Assembly (NCBI RefSeq): GCF_016097555.1
Contig: NC_054707.1
Coordinates: forward strand, 42,381,843-42,445,842
Direction of reading: 5' to 3'
Source: Gigantopelta aegis
Taxonomy: Eukaryota; Mollusca; Gastropoda; Neomphalida; Peltospiridae
DNA length: 64,000 nucleotides
Shown here piece by piece: positions 59,805 to 64,000 of this stretch. The notes under the pieces were generated by a model. It was not told the origin of the DNA and did no database searches. It worked only from the letters and a program-made list of their open reading frames with translations. Position numbers and translations under genes: made by a program. The first letter of the stretch is position 1; each line of letters opens with the position of its first letter.

Positions 59805-61118
59805 AATACTCACATTTTCAACATTCTGAGTTCACTGAGTGCTTTAATTTTCAAGACACGGTCCAAGGCCGATTATTTATAGAGCACGGAGTCTTCACTT
59901 AAACAAATTTGATATTTAATATTTTTCAGATCACATACATGTACATGTATTTGTACTTTCAAGATTTGGTAACTTTGCAAGTTAGATGTCAATTAGTCAG
60001 GTCACGGCACTAAGTTTATTGATGTATGCATTCACAATTACCAGACAAACAAATATTCATGATTACATTGAAAGCTGTCCAGCGTTATGAAATATAAAAA
60101 ACGTCAAGTACTTGTTTATTTTTATGTAAGGATATTCAAAGTGACATCATGCTAAGTTGATGCCATTCGCATTCAAAAGGACACAGTGTCACATATTCAA
60201 TATCGAGCAGTGTCTGATTGGAATTAAAGTTGTGTATACAGTTTAAAAAACCCATATTGTCTCAAGCTTGAGATTATATGTTAAAGAGATTATTACCCTC
60301 GTGCATTTCGGTATTGTCAATATTGTATATTAGGAATAAAAATAATGTTTTATGCTGGCCAGAGGTACACATATTACAGTTTGTATTCCAAATGTATGAT
60401 ATTGATTATACCGAAACACCCTCTGATAATAACCTATATGCTGTGGTTGGGACAGGGAAAAAAACCAATAGGAGAATTGGTCCACTGAGGTGGTTCGATC
60501 CTAGGACTCTAGCACCTCAGGCGAGCAGTCAACCGACTAAATTGGATCATGCTCCAATGCAAATTAATCAGGTCATATAGGGTTTTACGTGCACATTCAG
60601 AACAAGCTGTTGTAGTGCACGCAGGTTATAATCAGATTATGAAACTACTTTTATAGATGTAAACTGCATACCAGTAAACAAATAAACATGGCTTTATTAG
60701 TTTTTTTAATGATTCAGAATGATATGTATTGTATTCATTATTTTGTCATTATTAATATTAAATAAATTTTATTTTTTATTTTAAAAATGTACTTTTTATA
60801 AATTTAAAGAAAAAATTAAAGTAAGTTATAGTTAAACAAAAAACAAAGCATTATAGTTTGCTGCATGGGAATTGGTACATAAAAATAAGATTCTGAAATA
60901 AATAATTGTCAATAAAAAAAATTAATTTTTTCTTTTTTTTATGATACTATATTTAGGTTTTAACAAATAAAGTAAAAAAATATACGTAAATCATAAAATA
61001 TTTTTACCAATGTCGTGTCACAAACTGTAATGCAATTTAACCCATAGTTGTATAGCAACAGAAAATTATGACTAGACCACTAGCAGAGAGGACAATCCCC
61101 TACCATAATGAATATTTT
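59805..61118 (+). other. PLPP 3' UTR and downstream
   Basis: The 3' UTR begins at 59805. The first clear AATAAA is at 60335-60340, about 530 nt after the stop, and others follow near 60665 and 60763. A SINE head scrap lies at 60440-60550 (minus). Confidence 0.5.
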
Positions 61119-61354
61119 TATACTGATGGAAAGAAATAAGGGAACACATGGAATTGTAGACCAAATGTAATTCACAACTAATGTAATAATGTCTGTATTT
61201 CATACCAAGTTGGAATGTGGTATTGAATGTCTGTAGTGTTGAATGTGCTGCCTATATGTTCCCAGTCAACTTCTGACAATATGAATTGATTTTTGATGCA
61301 GTCATTATTTCTGGTTGCTATCTGTGTGATCCTTTATTTCTTTCCATCAGTATA
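61119..61354. mobile_element. 236-bp MITE with Tc1/mariner-like ends
   Basis: TATACTGATGGAAAGAAATA at the left and its inverted partner TATTTCTTTCCATCAGTATA at the right, with TA borders. No ORF. Confidence 0.85.
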
Positions 61355-63540
61355 TAAACAGAGGTTATGTTATCAAGTAATTAGGCACCTTTAATTATAA
61401 ATAATTGAATAAAATGATAACAGTGGATTTGGATGAAGAAGTATATGTAGATTCTATTTCTAGTGCTATGCATGTTAGTAAACAGACCGTGTGTCATATA
61501 TGTATACCTAATTTGAACATCAATGGAATAATGGCAGACAGGAATTATTATAGTTAGTTTAAAGTTTACCAAATATAAATGTTGGATTAAGCTTGATGTT
61601 ATATGATACAGAGATTATTACCGTCATGTTTTTTTGATTTGTCAATATATATGAGGAATTAAAAGGTTTGCATATATCATTATGAAACAAAGATCACCTT
61701 AAAATCAAAGGCAAAAACAGACCCTCCATCCCCCACCATTTTCTGATTCTTGAAAGCTAAATTTACAAAAGATATTTAACCCTTTGTCATATGTAACTTT
61801 CCTGGACAATCATGTATGTTTAATAATGTTTTATGAATGTGGGAGTTTACCCATATGCACATGTGTAATATTTGTCCTTATTTAAGACTTCAATGCAACC
61901 CCCCAATCCCGGCAAAATTAGGGGTGATCAGTGGCGTACTCAATATCATTGTTTACTTGGCTGCCAGGTGCCCCCCCCCCCCCCCCCAATACAAAATCCT
62001 GCCTACACCACTGTACAGAAACGAATACAGGGTGGGGGTAGGGGGGTTCGAACCCCTTCCCCCTTTAGACAAGATGCCCTTTTGCCTGGGTTTTTTTGCA
62101 CGACTGTATAATTAGATCCACCCCTTCACCATGTTTGTGGTGAATGAACAACAAAGCGCCTGAGATATATAGATGATAATAAACGAGATAACAGTTATTA
62201 TAAAAATTATGTCCCGAATCAAATCATTTTTAGTTGTCACAAGCTTTAGCGAGTGACAAATGAAAAGTATTTCACTCGGGACATACATTGATAATAACTT
62301 GTACTGAGTTTGCTATACTATTTATTTCCCCAGCTATGCCTTTATTTTAGACGCACATGAAGGCTATAGAAACAATGTTAACCACTTTACACACTGTCCT
62401 GGGTATTGCTATAACTTTGCATTTTAATCACGTTCACAGATAATTTTAAAAAACAAAAGTTATCGTTATTCTGCTAAAAATATAAATAATGATTTGCATT
62501 AAAATGACATTTTGTTATAAATTTAATATTAAAACAGTCGTGAACGCAAACTCATTAAAGTACATGATGTCATGTTGTGTGTTTGCCAAATCGCGATGAT
62601 GTTATATTTAGTACCGACAAAGTCATTGGTTTGTAAGCGTCAAATCATCCAGTAATATTGTACGTCACAACACTGCATTTCTCATTGAGAAAATACGGAA
62701 AATATTTTCCCTGTTATGATTGGTCACTGGGGGTAATAAATATAGTTGATCGGTTACCACCGGTATCAAAGCAATAAACGTCTATCACAGACTGCAATCT
62801 TATGACATACTTTCGTGTTTGTTTCGTCTTAATAAAGGGGGAACAAGGCGGTACAGGCCCACAGTTTTGAAAGTTTGACCATACGTTATCTCGGTGCCCT
62901 CGGGCGTACGCGTCCCATCTTTTGTTTTTTAATATTATGTTAGAATTAAAGGGAAATGCCAATAACAAAAAGTTTATTCATATTTGCATTATTACCAACA
63001 GCTATGTAGGGTTCTGTAAGCATTTTTGCATTATTATTACCAACAGCTATGTAGGGTTCTGTAAGCATTTGACATGGATTATAACTAATATTTCCCAAAT
63101 ATGTCCATCATTTTTTACAGAATGTGAAGGTTTGCTCCACATTTGGAAGGGGGGGGGGGAGGGGGAGGGGAGGAAGTAGCTGATCCTCCATCTCGAACGC
63201 AAATGCTAATAATATACCAGTAACGAGTTTCAACTACAAAGTGATATGAAGTGTAAGCTATTCCTCGCTTATGTCCCTTTCCAAATCTGCGGGTAACTCA
63301 TGTAAAAAGCGTGGTTTTGTAAACACAGGTAAAACACACACATGTGAAATACACCACGGGTGTATGTCTTGGTCAGGTTTTTCAGCGTTTTACGTAAACC
63401 AGTGTTAAACCTAGGTTTTGATATAACCCGGTGTTTCGAAACCCAGACATATGAAATCGGCCCAATGTTTCTCTTTGATAAACCACAGAAAATAATCAAC
63501 TGGGACGTCGTTATGTAAAAATGTTTGTGGAAATGGTGTT
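61355..63540. other. Gene-less stretch with small repeats
   Basis: Holds an internally deleted CAGTGGCGTA...TACACCACTG element (61929-62013), a hairpin at 62219-62284 (ATGTCCCGAATCAAATCATT facing its complement) and a 45-bp tandem pair at 62975-63068 (TTACCAACAGCTATGTAGGG twice). No exon seen. Confidence 0.55.
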
Positions 63541-63991
63541 ATAAATGGATTTATATGTATTTTTAACTAAATACATGTATGATGTGTTGTTTGTAATTAT
63601 ATAAGAATTGTTTGTAATTTTTGGTGAAGTTATCAATGTATAACAGTCACAAATTGTATAAAATTGTGTAGTGTAGTGAAACAATTTTATACTAAACACC
63701 TCGAAAAATTACTTTATTACATCAAATGGGATATCATTATATAAAACACTTAAAACAGGTAGAATGTTAAAAACTGATTCATGTGTGTTTTTAACTTTCA
63801 AAAGTTGTGTTGTTTGTAATTATAAGAATTGTTTATTACTTTCTTGTGACTTTATCAGAGTATGACAGTCACAAATTTAGTATAAACTTGCATCGCTATG
63901 CTATGCAATTGTATACAATTTGTGACTGTTATGCATCAATAAATTCACACAAAATTACAAACAATTCTTATGTAAGCACAAGCTTTCTAAA
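63541..63991. repeat. Three related repeat arms, two direct and one inverted
   Basis: ATAAGAATTGTTTGTAATTT at about 63600 and a related direct copy at about 63821 share the downstream ACAGTCACAAATT. The end of the window carries them in inverted order (CAATTTGTGACTGTTATGCA ... ACAAACAATTCTTATG). Confidence 0.75.
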
Positions 63992-64000
63992 TTGTACTAG

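Overview
The window reads as animal nuclear DNA, most likely from a mollusc (inference). It is AT-rich and full of microsatellites. It carries dozens of tRNA-headed SINE copies that share a 'GTCGTTAAAYAAAAC' tail, plus many short inverted-repeat DNA transposons. Its genes are split into short exons with standard GT/AG borders. I assembled three gene models by following reading frame and splice phase by eye. I recognised no LTR, retroviral or Polinton element.

Left part (1-22 kb). A seven-exon plus-strand gene (8657-21900, 446 codons) appears to encode a secreted or surface mucin-like protein. It has a signal peptide, an exon of three 27-31 residue repeats, a 224-codon Thr/Pro exon, a 7-cysteine module and a hydrophobic C-terminal tail. 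Its first exon and about 230 bp of upstream DNA recur in inverted orientation at the left edge (about 40-366), where the divergent first exon of a paralogue is visible. Between them, at 3854-6111, lies a transposon with 179-bp terminal inverted repeats and a 333-codon ORF of unknown function. It interrupts a SINE and is flanked by a 9-bp target duplication.

Middle (22-45.5 kb). After a gene-poor, repeat-rich stretch comes SSBP1 on the minus strand (six coding exons, 45523 down to 31739, 159 aa), the mitochondrial single-stranded DNA-binding protein. A 176-bp tandem repeat lies just beyond its 3' end, and its 7.3-kb first intron holds a 46-bp tandem repeat and several nested elements.

Right part (45.7-64 kb). 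A plus-strand phospholipid phosphatase gene of the PLPP1/PLPP3 type (six coding exons, 45759-59804, 301 aa) has all three catalytic motifs of the PAP2 superfamily. Its start codon is only 235 bp from that of SSBP1 on the opposite strand, so the two genes probably share a bidirectional promoter. Its introns hold a pogo/Tigger-like transposon that was itself hit by a short element, and several related TA-flanked elements. Beyond the gene are short inverted-repeat elements and no further recognisable gene.

The three genes do not form a pathway. The observations most worth a second look are the mucin-like gene with its inverted paralogue, the long-TIR element with its unknown ORF, the SSBP1/PLPP shared promoter, and a dispersed two-stem repeat whose stems differ between copies in a pairing-preserving way.
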